Assembly: GCA_910586255.1 (NCBI GenBank)
Contig: CAJUHR010000005.1
Coordinates: 62,001-126,000 of the forward strand
Source: an uncultured Lachnospiraceae bacterium
GTDB lineage: Bacteria; Bacillota; Clostridia; Lachnospirales; Lachnospiraceae
Length of the DNA stretch: 64,000 bases
Direction: 5' to 3'
A program made the translations under genes and the position numbers. The notes beneath the pieces are model-generated. The model made no database searches. It saw nothing but the letters and a program-made list of their open reading frames with translations, and had not been told where the DNA came from. The first letter of the stretch is position 1. Every line of letters begins with the position of its first letter. Positions 35,401-42,876 of this stretch are shown in pieces.

Positions 35401-38400
35401 GCGGAAATAGTATTCCATGGGGCCCACATAGTCGCCTACCTTGAAGGTAAAGCTGTATTTCATACCGAAAAACCAGTTATGAGCCTTTCCGTCATCGCTT
35501 GCACCAATGGTTCCCCGGGCTCCATCCAGACAATAAAATGTCTTTCCTGTAGCTCCCATATTCGGATCTTTTCCTTCGTATTTTACCTTGTCTAAAGGCC
35601 AGAAGTTATTGGAATATACTTTATTGTCTGCATATCCCTTGATGCTGGTCAAACCTGTGACGGTTTCTCCATAACCATCAACTTTGGCTTTGCTCAGCGT
35701 ATAGGTGTCTCCATTCCTCGAAAAGACTAAATCACCGTTAAATTTCTTTGAATTAGTGCCGGACGCGGCAAACAGCTTTGTATTCATATTGACATTGCTT
35801 TTATTGAATACCAGCTGGCCGTCCTTTAAGCCTGTCACAATGTTTTTTACCACTCCGGCTCCGCCTGTGCCTTTTGCACCTGTATTACCTTTATTCAGGT
35901 ATTTGCCGTTTCCTCCATAGGCGGCTGTATCTGCCCAGCTGCTCATATTTCCGGCCGCCGGCTGGCCGATTCCGATTTTCTTTTTATCGGCCGCGGCAGA
36001 ATCATTGCTATTGTCAAAGCGATCATTATGATTCATCTTTCGCTCATTAGTATACAAATACATTCCGCTTGACGTTTCTTTTTTGCTTGCATTATAGCGT
36101 TTTCCGTTTGTAATGTTATAGTCATAGAACGTAACCGCCTTGGTTTCGGATGCCGTTCTTGGCTCATACCAGAAGCGGATTGTTGTATTCTTTTTAAATG
36201 TAAGATTTGTTACCTCTTTTGTATGGCTTGCATTTGTGTAGTATTTTCCCCCGCTGTAGTAATAAGTCTTTTTCGTTCCTCCGCTTTCCGTTATATCCAC
36301 CGTGTCTACCGTATAATGGCCAGTACCCGCATTCAAAACCTTGCTCAGCTTATTAATGTCAATATACGTCTGATTTGGAAGCGTAAGCTTATCAGTAGAA
36401 TACAGTTGAGGATTGTAGTTGCTTTTCTGACGAACGGTCTTTGATGATTTCTGGAAAACCGTATCCGTTTCATCGGAAGCCTTTGCTGTACCGTTCACGG
36501 CTTTTATTCCCCGGCCATAATGCTGTATTGTAACCGTAATATTTCCTGTCAGCTTCGGCGACAAATCCACCCAAATGTAGATAGAGAAATGGTTCGTCTG
36601 CATCACCGCAGTATCGTCCCCATCCATAACCACATCCATCTCACTGATTTCCTGGCTCTCCTCATCCAAATGCCAGATCTGAACCGCCTGTGTCTCTTTT
36701 GCAGAAGTGTCCGTCTCTGCTTCGGCCCCAGGTTCTATACCCAGTTCGGAATACAGTTTTGAAAGCCAGGCTTCTCCTTCCGTCTGTGCTGTTTCTGCCC
36801 CGTTCTCACCTGTCTGGTCAGCTCCGGTGCTCTCCTCGTCAAGCCCATATTCATCCGTCCAGTCATCATCGCCAGCCATCCAGTCTTCTGAGGATTCATC
36901 ATCGTATGTCCATTCCGCCTCATCCTCCTGGCTTTCCTCAAACCCGGATTCGTCTGACCATGCCCCATCATCCGCCGGTTCCCCGGCATCATCTTCCGGC
37001 CACGCCTCATCACCCGATGATTCCCCGGCATCATCTTCCGACCACTCATAATCCTCTGCCGGTTCCATTCCATCCAAAGACACACCCTGAACATTGCTTC
37101 TCATCCGGACTCCCGCTGAGCGAAGCATAACTCTCGCACTGGTATTTTCCGCAGCAATTTCCCGCCCGTCTGCTTCTGCTGTTTCAAGGGTATCCTCTGC
37201 CTTTACATTCTGGAAGATTACCTGAATATCATCCTCCATCTGGTGCACTTCTTCTCCGTCTGCATACAGCTTCACATCCATAGCCTTAAAGGCTTTGATG
37301 TCAAGGCCCTCCTCCTGGGCCTTTTTCGCCATAGCCGCCTGGATCATTTCCTTCTGCTGGCTGTCCGTGATCTCATCCATGGAAATCTCCCGGGCTGACA
37401 CCTCCAGCTGGTCCGCCTCCGGGAAGGATGTTGCCGGACCGGAAACGGTCACTACGGCATCGCTGCCCTCTACCTTCGTCTCCAAAGTCACATCCCCTTC
37501 ACCGCTGACAATCAGGGCAAATCCCTGGCTGGAACGATAGGTTCTGTGTTTGGCCTTGGTTTTCTGAATCACCTTTCCAAAGTAGATACCCGGCTTCACA
37601 TTCCGGGATACCCGGAAGGAGCAGACCATCATATTTTCATAGGCATCGCTGACCAGTGCATCCCGCACCTCAAATCCGTTCAGCTTTGCATTGGTCATCT
37701 GGATCTCATAAACCACATCTCCCAGATCTACCACAAAATTGTCATTATCCTTGTCATCCTCAAATGCTTCCTCGTCCTCATCCTTCTCTTTTGTTTCTGC
37801 TGTTGATCCCGCATTTGTGTCAGCGGCCTCTTCGCCAGATACGGGCACTTTCAGGATATTGGAAGCCGCTTCATTTTCGGCGGTTTCTTCCTGGCTTCCG
37901 GAAGCCTCTTCCGTATCTGCCGTATCCTCGCCATTCTCGTCTTCCGATGCTCCTTCAAAAAAGACATTCTCATTCTCTTCGGCCTTGTCATCCGAAACAT
38001 CTTCTGCCGATTCTTCGCCGAAAGCGTCTTCTACTGTCTCCCTGCCAGAAACATCTCCCGCGCTTTCCTCGCTGGCATCATCTGCATCAGCTTCCCCATT
38101 GGCGCCTGCTTCGGTTTCTTCTCTGCTGTCAGAAGCCTCTATGCTTTCCTCCGCTCTCTCTTCCGATTCAGCTTCTTCCTGTCCGGCTGGCTTTGTTTCG
38201 GACCTTTCTTCCCCAACGGATTCCTGTCCGCCGGCAGTAGTCTCCTGCTCCTTTAAGGAACTTTCCTCCCCGGCCTCTTTATTTAAAGATGCGTCATCCA
38301 CATCGGTAGCGCCTTCCTGTTCTCCGGAAGCTGTCTCCTGTCCGTCTGCCGTACTGCTCTGTTCTCCGGAAGCTGTCTCCTGTCCGTTTTCGGAGGCATC

Positions 38401-39486
38401 TCCGTCAGAGGACGGTTTCTGCACATCGGCATCCTCCTGTCTGCCGGAAACTGTTCCCTCCTCATCCGGCTGACCGGCCTCTTCTGCATTGGAAGGTGAC
38501 GCCGGCTCTGCATCAGACGAAGTGGCCGTTGGCTCATCCGGCTGCCCCGCTTCCTCGGCATTGGAAGCAGAAGCCTTCTTTTTCTCCTCCTCCAGTTTCT
38601 CTAACTCCTCCTCCACTTTGCTGTTGGAAAGGAATGTATCAAAATCAAACATCGAGGTATGGATACCCATGGTCACGATCTCACCGGTCTCAACCTCATT
38701 GCCATTCTCAAACTTGATCTCATCCAGATTCAGATGGTTTACCGCATATTCAAACTCTTCTGACTGACTGACATTCCGATCCTCCGCTTTTCCCTTAAAA
38801 CGGAACCGGATACTCTTATTGGAAGCCTTCTCAATGCTCTCATCAATGCAATAGACAAACCGGGCTGTGTAAATCTGCCCCGGAGCAAGCCGAATCCCTT
38901 CGATTTTCTGGAGAAGCTTATCCTCATTCTCGTCTTCGTCCTCAGCTTCCTTCTCGCTCCGTTCCCCCTGGAACTCTGCATCATCCAGCTCCGCATCGGC
39001 CCTGTCATCCACCAGTTCCATGTCCTGTGAGTAATCAATTAGCGCTTCGTCATCTTCCTCCTCATCGGACATATCGAAGTCGCCGTCACTGACCACATCA
39101 TCCTCCGGCTCCTCAAAATACGCTCCAGATTCCTTTAGCTTTCTGCCTGCAAAGTCCAGAACGCCATCGGTAATCACGGTATTTGTCTCATTCTTTACAT
39201 GCACATCAAGAAAAACCATACCTCCGGCACGGAAATCACTGTCGTTAGAAGAGAAGACACTCATCACAATGTCCTTCTCCTCATGGTTCTTAAAAGTTGC
39301 ATTGCTGGATGTGGCCTGGGAATAGCCCTCTCCAGACATTTCTGTTTCATCCTTAAAAAATCTGCTGCCATCTGTCGAAGCCAATGCCGCTCCCGCATCG
39401 CCCAGAACTAGTATGGCGGTCATGGTAAATGCCAGAAAACCGGATGTAATTCTCCTGCATCTCATCCTCAACCCCTGCTTCATCAT
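32440..39486 (-). CDS. Giant secreted adhesin: fibro-slime domain plus Cna_B repeats
   Basis: A 2348-residue protein. Order: signal peptide (FLAFTMTAILVLGDAGAALAS); N-terminal region; acidic low-complexity repeats (about 295-590, ASENGQETASGEQ); further acidic stretches to about 1000; a fibro-slime/PA14-like domain (about 1310-1435, YYFRGDDDFWLFIDGEKAID and IHIALGETLDV); then seven Cna_B-type domains (about 1440-2230) with lysines such as VVKKWDDNN, VTKKWEDEN and VRKNWANDK. These can form internal isopeptide bonds. The C-terminus is acidic (IEEDDDDDVRLV) with no LPXTG and no membrane span, so attachment must be indirect. It is the first gene behind the operator at 39546-39590. Confidence 0.88.
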   Translation of the reverse strand: MMKQGLRMRCRRITSGFLAFTMTAILVLGDAGAALASTDGSRFFKDETEMSGEGYSQATSSNATFKNHEEKDIVMSVFSSNDSDFRAGGMVFLDVHVKNETNTVITDGVLDFAGRKLKESGAYFEEPEDDVVSDGDFDMSDEEEDDEALIDYSQDMELVDDRADAELDDAEFQGERSEKEAEDEDENEDKLLQKIEGIRLAPGQIYTARFVYCIDESIEKASNKSIRFRFKGKAEDRNVSQSEEFEYAVNHLNLDEIKFENGNEVETGEIVTMGIHTSMFDFDTFLSNSKVEEELEKLEEEKKKASASNAEEAGQPDEPTATSSDAEPASPSNAEEAGQPDEEGTVSGRQEDADVQKPSSDGDASENGQETASGEQSSTADGQETASGEQEGATDVDDASLNKEAGEESSLKEQETTAGGQESVGEERSETKPAGQEEAESEERAEESIEASDSREETEAGANGEADADDASEESAGDVSGRETVEDAFGEESAEDVSDDKAEENENVFFEGASEDENGEDTADTEEASGSQEETAENEAASNILKVPVSGEEAADTNAGSTAETKEKDEDEEAFEDDKDNDNFVVDLGDVVYEIQMTNAKLNGFEVRDALVSDAYENMMVCSFRVSRNVKPGIYFGKVIQKTKAKHRTYRSSQGFALIVSGEGDVTLETKVEGSDAVVTVSGPATSFPEADQLEVSAREISMDEITDSQQKEMIQAAMAKKAQEEGLDIKAFKAMDVKLYADGEEVHQMEDDIQVIFQNVKAEDTLETAEADGREIAAENTSARVMLRSAGVRMRSNVQGVSLDGMEPAEDYEWSEDDAGESSGDEAWPEDDAGEPADDGAWSDESGFEESQEDEAEWTYDDESSEDWMAGDDDWTDEYGLDEESTGADQTGENGAETAQTEGEAWLSKLYSELGIEPGAEAETDTSAKETQAVQIWHLDEESQEISEMDVVMDGDDTAVMQTNHFSIYIWVDLSPKLTGNITVTIQHYGRGIKAVNGTAKASDETDTVFQKSSKTVRQKSNYNPQLYSTDKLTLPNQTYIDINKLSKVLNAGTGHYTVDTVDITESGGTKKTYYYSGGKYYTNASHTKEVTNLTFKKNTTIRFWYEPRTASETKAVTFYDYNITNGKRYNASKKETSSGMYLYTNERKMNHNDRFDNSNDSAAADKKKIGIGQPAAGNMSSWADTAAYGGNGKYLNKGNTGAKGTGGAGVVKNIVTGLKDGQLVFNKSNVNMNTKLFAASGTNSKKFNGDLVFSRNGDTYTLSKAKVDGYGETVTGLTSIKGYADNKVYSNNFWPLDKVKYEGKDPNMGATGKTFYCLDGARGTIGASDDGKAHNWFFGMKYSFTFKVGDYVGPMEYYFRGDDDFWLFIDGEKAIDIGGIHIALGETLDVRQWLIDNKKLNKDNPTDAQKNATHTVDIYYMERGGFGSCCYMQFTLPNSKEVTVPSVPTTSYAVVKKWDDNNNPYRPASILVELYQNNKATGERKTLNAANGWKATWSGLPAKNGKENKAFTYTAKEINSSGNITVPPGYTSSGVSSGSATSGTITNTLQKTKVKVTKKWEDENNKYNRRQAVKFRLMSSTNGSTFADYKDLSGNYKEVTLNAANNWTADFTDLPTKDKSNKTISYKVKELTTIPGYTMGTPVKKTPIPSGYESSWEATNTYASSKLTVEKVWEGPVPDSQKFDVKVALYEMNSNGAPKQQVGGIVTLNKENGWKYTWTGLTALDTANNPITYRPYEVDANGKRMEAGTIIPVTTGQFRVSYSGNRITNTYKPETVKVKVRKNWANDKEDDRPDMIEIQLCYADGNDYIDSDGNEKILILTANDGWTGEFTDLPKYKDNGDLLHYTIKELSQIDGYTSQEAQKVTLSADEAKSYESSWEITNRFREELIDIPVEKQWDELVSDADKTEVKVRLYQVTEDQDGKRELIPVAGQSELTLSSASGWSGVWNGLPRYTADGQEIEYLPYEMNGDVPAEHGAVVLDGKFVVSYDENHNQILNMYNLRSLAVVKEWIDENNAHHSRPDELKVRLLRDGEMQEEVVIKPDSDGVWKHVWENIPRKNANGVDYVYTVEELDENGTPAGQKQIASFNGGYSYEASYDMNTVGADGSEEFPFRISNVIKPAYVRLRKEIVGEDEEDTFTSDYKFLIHLRDVETGEIYTEVALGHKEISGSVRLVLPARGKQFEVVEIVPMEYEIDGYEMKRVKDGKDDTGSGPNEGEGDGSIEGGNDDIDNEGDEDNDGEIIIRDPYEVPGDVTYPSDSTITVKPGDDIIFTVKNRPEHNGYFHHTTAVTNAYDAEAGEFEQRNAYSEVPDKEKSDGPVQEPTSQVLAGLWPDRIEEDDDDDVRLV

Positions 39487-39545
39487 TTACCTCCTCTGCC
39501 TTTCTACTCCTCTCAGATTATCTGTCTGTCGTGATGTTTACTCCT

Positions 39546-39590
39546 ATTGTAGCAGGGGTACTGTCTTGCAAACTGTCTCATATCCTGTAT
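39546..39590 (-). promoter_or_regulatory. SARP-like operator and promoter of the giant adhesin
   Basis: On the minus strand AGACAG occurs at 39573-39578 and 39561-39566, and ATACAG at 39585-39590, each exactly 12 bp apart. Nine bp after the last copy is TACAAT (39546-39551), a -10 box; no good -35 is present. SARP/BTAD regulators bind direct repeats just upstream of -10, replacing a poor -35. The same arrangement, with matching GACAGTT-GC bases, occurs at 56962-57000. Phased T-tracts lie further upstream (39609-39644). Confidence 0.66.
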
Positions 39591-39664
39591 TTTCCATATA
39601 AAATTACATTTTTTAAAACTTTTTGCGGTTTTTTCCATGTTTTTAAACCATATATTCGCAAATA

Positions 39665-39699
39665 CAAAAAAGCCGGAACCCCTTGGCAGGTTTCCGACT
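39665..39699 (-). terminator. Intrinsic terminator after BTAD regulator 2
   Basis: Near-perfect stem between AGCCGGAACC (39671-39680) and GGTTTCCGACT (39689-39699), followed on the minus strand by six T. It separates the regulator from the giant adhesin, so the adhesin needs its own promoter. Confidence 0.72.
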
Positions 39700-39739
39700 C
39701 AATCACTTTCAATATATAAGCTTTTTCTTTCTCTATCCT

Positions 39740-41011
39740 CTATGCCAGGTCAGTCTCTTTTTTCAACTCCTGGGGCATGGATGCATGATACCACAACTCT
39801 CCCTTGCTGCCAGATATCCGGTTGAAGGCCTTCTCAATCCGCTTAAAAACACCGCTGCATGCTTCCTTTTCAATGTTAATCATCATGAGAATATAATGGC
39901 AGCTTCCATATCTGGTATAGGCATCCCCCCGGCGCAGGGAAATCTCCACCGCCTGTTTAAGCAGATCCATCTGCCTGGAAAGGCTTTTGCCTGTTCCCGC
40001 CTTTCCGGAAACCTTGCTGCCGGTATTCTTTAATGTCAGGAACAATAAAACTGCCCGTATCTCATCGCGCTCTGATATTCGGACCACCAAACGGCAGTAA
40101 TCCACAAAGCTTGGATATGTACAATAGTATGCCCCCGAATCTCCATTATCCTTAAAAATTGCCTTCGCAATATTTCCTTCCTGCCCCAAAAATCCCTGAT
40201 CCATGGCGCTCGCTCCTCGTAAATCACGGTTGCTCTGGTGATATTTCTCAGAAATTTTCAGCGTTTCAAAACACTCCTGCATCTCCTCCGTAGGGGGAAT
40301 TCCCATCTCCCGGGCATACATTTCCACCGTTTCATTGTAGATATTTAATGCATCATCATACCGGTACATGGCCAGATAACAGCGCATGATGGATGTCTGC
40401 CAGTTGTCAAAGGGATAGATCGATGCCGCATGTGTATACAGATTCAGAAGCTCCCTGTAGTCTCCCCTTTTCAGATACTCCTCCTCCAGCGTCTCCGCCA
40501 CCTGAACAAAAAGCTTTTTCAGATAAATGCTTCTGCCGTAGAACCAGAGATCCGTAAGGTTCATGGGAAGCAGCTCTCCCGCATAACATTCATTGGCCTT
40601 TTTACACAGGCGGAGCTTTTCCTCTCCTTCCGTCTCCATAGCCTGTATTGCCAGCTCTTCAAATCGGACCGCATCAATCTCTACGGGAATCTTGCTCTCC
40701 CAGTAGCATATCCCATCGCGAATCGCAACATATTCCTCTTCCGGCAATCCGGCTGCGGCCAGCTGTCCCTTCAACCGGTATAGCAGATTATTCAGATTCC
40801 GGTTGCGGTTTCCGCCGTCCGTCTGACCGTTCCAGCCATACAGACTGTCAATCAGCTCATTTTTAGGGATTCCCTCTTTTCCGTCCAGCAAAAGTATCTG
40901 AAAAAGACGTACAGACTTAGCGCTTACCACCTTATTGAATATGATCGGATTTTTACCATAGTGGACAGCAAACCTGCCCAGCATCTGTACATGCAATACC
41001 TCGTATGCCAT
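39740..41011 (-). CDS. BTAD-family transcriptional regulator 2
   Basis: A 423-residue regulator. It has an OmpR-type winged helix (about 5-100, LHVQMLGRFAVHYG ... LIDSLYGWNG) and a BTAD helical-repeat domain (105-250, YDDALNIYNETVEMYAREMG). A third domain (about 280-415) looks like a degenerate GGDEF fold: LRRGDAYTRYGSCHYILMM stands where diguanylate cyclases have RYGGDEF. SARP proteins with wHTH-BTAD activate transcription from direct repeats. It lies 70 nt behind leader gene 2, so its transcription should depend on switch 2. Its probable target is the promoter at 39546-39590. Confidence 0.85.
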   Translation of the reverse strand: MAYEVLHVQMLGRFAVHYGKNPIIFNKVVSAKSVRLFQILLLDGKEGIPKNELIDSLYGWNGQTDGGNRNRNLNNLLYRLKGQLAAAGLPEEEYVAIRDGICYWESKIPVEIDAVRFEELAIQAMETEGEEKLRLCKKANECYAGELLPMNLTDLWFYGRSIYLKKLFVQVAETLEEEYLKRGDYRELLNLYTHAASIYPFDNWQTSIMRCYLAMYRYDDALNIYNETVEMYAREMGIPPTEEMQECFETLKISEKYHQSNRDLRGASAMDQGFLGQEGNIAKAIFKDNGDSGAYYCTYPSFVDYCRLVVRISERDEIRAVLLFLTLKNTGSKVSGKAGTGKSLSRQMDLLKQAVEISLRRGDAYTRYGSCHYILMMINIEKEACSGVFKRIEKAFNRISGSKGELWYHASMPQELKKETDLA

Positions 41012-41081
41012 TTACTCAGTTCCCCTCATGCAAATGATAACGCTTACGGCGCCCCTTTCCTGCAAACGTTTCCGCAAATTC

Positions 41082-41453
41082 TTACCCGTCCGCCTCTATC
41101 CTGCCGGCTATATGCATTAGCTCCAGTGCACTTTTGAACCCCACAAAGCGATCCCCTGTAACCTGTCCGCGCACCAGGCCCTGCAGGCTCCCGTTCATCC
41201 TGCCTCTCACCAGAACCTCCAGAAATCCTCTTCGTCCGGACGGAAGGGCTTGCAGGTTCCATTGAAAGGATGATCCTAAAGCCTGACTGCACAAATCATC
41301 CATCTTCAGTATCATCTCTCCCAACCCAAAAAATTCTTCCGGTTCTCTCCTATAAGGACATACCAACATTCCATAAATTCCATGTTCATCCTTTCCCTGT
41401 ACGCATACCAGGATTGTAGGAGGATTTTGATCTTGCATCTTTTCGCTTCGCAC
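41082..41453 (-). CDS. Leader protein of locus 2
   Basis: A 123-residue, probably cytoplasmic protein, clearly related to the locus 1 leader: GEMILKMDDLCSQ matches GEMVLKLDEMCSR, and GSLQGLVRGQVTGDRFVGFKSALELM matches the locus 1 C-terminus almost residue for residue. It begins with GTG after AGGGGGAAAAA, 28 nt from the left recombination site of switch 2. No known domain recognised. It is transcribed only if switch 2 is inverted from the state given here. Confidence 0.75.
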   Translation of the reverse strand: MRSEKMQDQNPPTILVCVQGKDEHGIYGMLVCPYRREPEEFFGLGEMILKMDDLCSQALGSSFQWNLQALPSGRRGFLEVLVRGRMNGSLQGLVRGQVTGDRFVGFKSALELMHIAGRIEADG

Positions 41454-41480
41454 TTTTTCCCCCTGTCAAGTCAAACATTC

Positions 41481-41510
41481 TTTACAACAAAATTACACTT
41501 TTGTTGTAAA
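41481..41510. repeat. Switch 2, left inverted repeat (recombination site)
   Basis: Arm TTTACAACAAAA (41481-41492), core TTACAC (41493-41498), arm TTTTGTTGTAAA (41499-41510). The arms are identical to those of switch 1; the 6-bp core is different. Confidence 0.88.
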
Positions 41511-41580
41511 ACAGCGGCGCTTTACATATATCATAAGTATCCGGCTATTCTGCTGCATGCAAAAAATGGTAAGCAAAAAG

Positions 41581-41614
41581 AACAGGCTATTCATAAAAAA
41601 CCGCCTGTTTTTTT
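41581..41614. terminator. Terminator inside switch 2
   Basis: Stem AACAGGC (41581-41587) with GCCTGTT (41603-41609), followed by a run of T to 41614 on the plus strand. On the minus strand it is followed by CTTTTTGC, so it can also stop leftward read-through from the recombinase gene. Confidence 0.75.
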
Positions 41615-41669
41615 CTCATGTGGGAAATTACAAAAAAGTCAAGAAAAAAATAAAATCCCCGCAAAAGTA

Positions 41670-41698
41670 TAGATTTTCTCGAAAGGATATAGTATAAT
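41670..41698 (+). promoter_or_regulatory. Invertible promoter P2
   Basis: TAGATT (41670-41675), 17 bp, TATAAT (41693-41698). The hexamers, the spacing, and the AAAGTATAGATTTTC and ATATAGTATAAT blocks are the same as in P1, while most of the surrounding segment has diverged, indicating selection on the promoter. Confidence 0.72.
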
Positions 41699-41719
41699 CC
41701 TTTTACCAATAGAAAGTTC

Positions 41720-41749
41720 TTTACAACAAAAGTGTAATTTTGTTGTAAT
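41720..41749. repeat. Switch 2, right inverted repeat within recombinase 3' end
   Basis: Arm TTTACAACAAAA (41720-41731), core GTGTAA (41732-41737, reverse complement of the left core), arm TTTTGTTGTAAT with only the last base changed. On the minus strand it encodes the last residues YNKITLLL and the stop codon of recombinase 2. Confidence 0.88.
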
Positions 41750-42593
41750 CATTGATTATCAAATCCATTTTCTCCAACTGTCTGGCATGATTTTCCCCGC
41801 TCTCCATCGTATAAATGCGCGTTGTGGCAATACTGCTGTGTCCTAAGATGTCCGCCAGACGCAGCATGTCCTTTTCCTGGCTGTAGAAGGACCGGGCAAA
41901 CAGATGCCGCAGGTTGTGGGGGAATACCTTCCCCAGCTCCACCCCCGCCAGAACCGCTGCTTTCTTCATATCCCGCCAGATATTACTCCGATCCATCTTT
42001 CTTTTGGTCCGGGTGACAAAGATCATCCCGCTATGTATCCCCTTTTTCTCGGCATATTCCAAAAGAATCCGGCATAGATTTGCCGGCAGAAAAATCCGGC
42101 GCACCTTCCCCTTGCAGTCCACCATAGCCGTTTTCCTGCCGGCCGCCTCCACGGTAATATTGTCCAGCTCCGAGATGCGGATGCCGGTGGAACAAATGGT
42201 CTGAATCAGAAGCGCAAGCCGTTCATTCCCATTCTCCCTGGCGGCCAAAACAAGTCTGCGGTACTCTTCCTTGGTCAGCTCCCTCCCCTCCTGGCAAAAG
42301 ATCCTTTGTTTCACCTTCAAAAACCTTACCACACAATCGTTCCACCCCATAAAGCGAAGCAGACCATTGACCGCAGCCAGAAATCCGTTGACCGTGGGCG
42401 GCGACATGCTTTTCTTAAGCCGCTCCTTCCACCGGATCACCAGATCCTTGGAGATCGGCTTTCCATCCAGAAACCGGACAAAACGGGCCAGACAGGCCCG
42501 ATACTGCTTTACGGTTCCTCTGCTCCTCTCATTTTCATAAAGCCAGTTTTCATATTTTGACAGCAAATTCTCATCAATGGTACGTCTCTGCAT
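41721..42593 (-). CDS. Tyrosine recombinase 2 (switch invertase)
   Basis: A 290-residue tyrosine recombinase, the same length as recombinases 1 and 3. Catalytic set: Arg in STGIRISEL, HNLRH, ILGHSS and Tyr in TTRIYT, all present. The ATG at 42593 is inside the conserved KRMQRR start region; a GTG/ATG six codons earlier lacks support. Its end forms the right site of switch 2. Because the arms are the same at both switches, either recombinase might act at either locus, but different cores should stop crossing-over between loci. Confidence 0.93.
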   Translation of the reverse strand: MQRRTIDENLLSKYENWLYENERSRGTVKQYRACLARFVRFLDGKPISKDLVIRWKERLKKSMSPPTVNGFLAAVNGLLRFMGWNDCVVRFLKVKQRIFCQEGRELTKEEYRRLVLAARENGNERLALLIQTICSTGIRISELDNITVEAAGRKTAMVDCKGKVRRIFLPANLCRILLEYAEKKGIHSGMIFVTRTKRKMDRSNIWRDMKKAAVLAGVELGKVFPHNLRHLFARSFYSQEKDMLRLADILGHSSIATTRIYTMESGENHARQLEKMDLIINDYNKITLLL

Positions 42594-42876
42594 TCTTTTG
42601 TCTCCTTCCAATATCGGTCTGCCGTAACAGGTTATAATATTTCAAATTAATATTTTCGGTTTGTAATATTTTGCACTTTCACAACTATTTTATCATACTT
42701 TCGGACTGCAAAATACTAACCGCAAAATTTATCTGATAAATCATTGCAAATACCCTCTTTCCGTGCTATACTTCTCTTATCTTTTTATCAAGGATTCCGG
42801 TGAACTCTCACCATATGTTCCTTATTTATTGTTACTGCTCGCATTATTTCAACTTTATTTATGGAGGTGCACGCCT

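Larger units (their letters stand above)
41511..41719. other. Invertible promoter segment of locus 2
   Basis: A 209-bp noncoding segment between inverted 30-bp sites. Layout equals switch 1: terminator hairpin (41581-41614) on the left and promoter (41670-41698) on the right pointing right, away from leader 2 and BTAD regulator 2. I infer OFF. After inversion the -10 would lie at about 41532-41537 reading left, giving a 5' UTR of about 70 nt that includes the left site. Confidence 0.82.

Noticed and set aside
36690..38473. Several Ser/Pro-rich plus-strand frames opposite the giant adhesin
   Set aside because: They mirror the acidic Glu/Asp/Ser-rich repeats of the adhesin and have no independent signals.
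42763..42876. Hydrophobic N-terminal extension of Rpn copy 2
   Set aside because: Absent from the near-identical paralogue, which shares the GGAGG-ATG context at the later start; the span is intergenic sequence that happens to be open.
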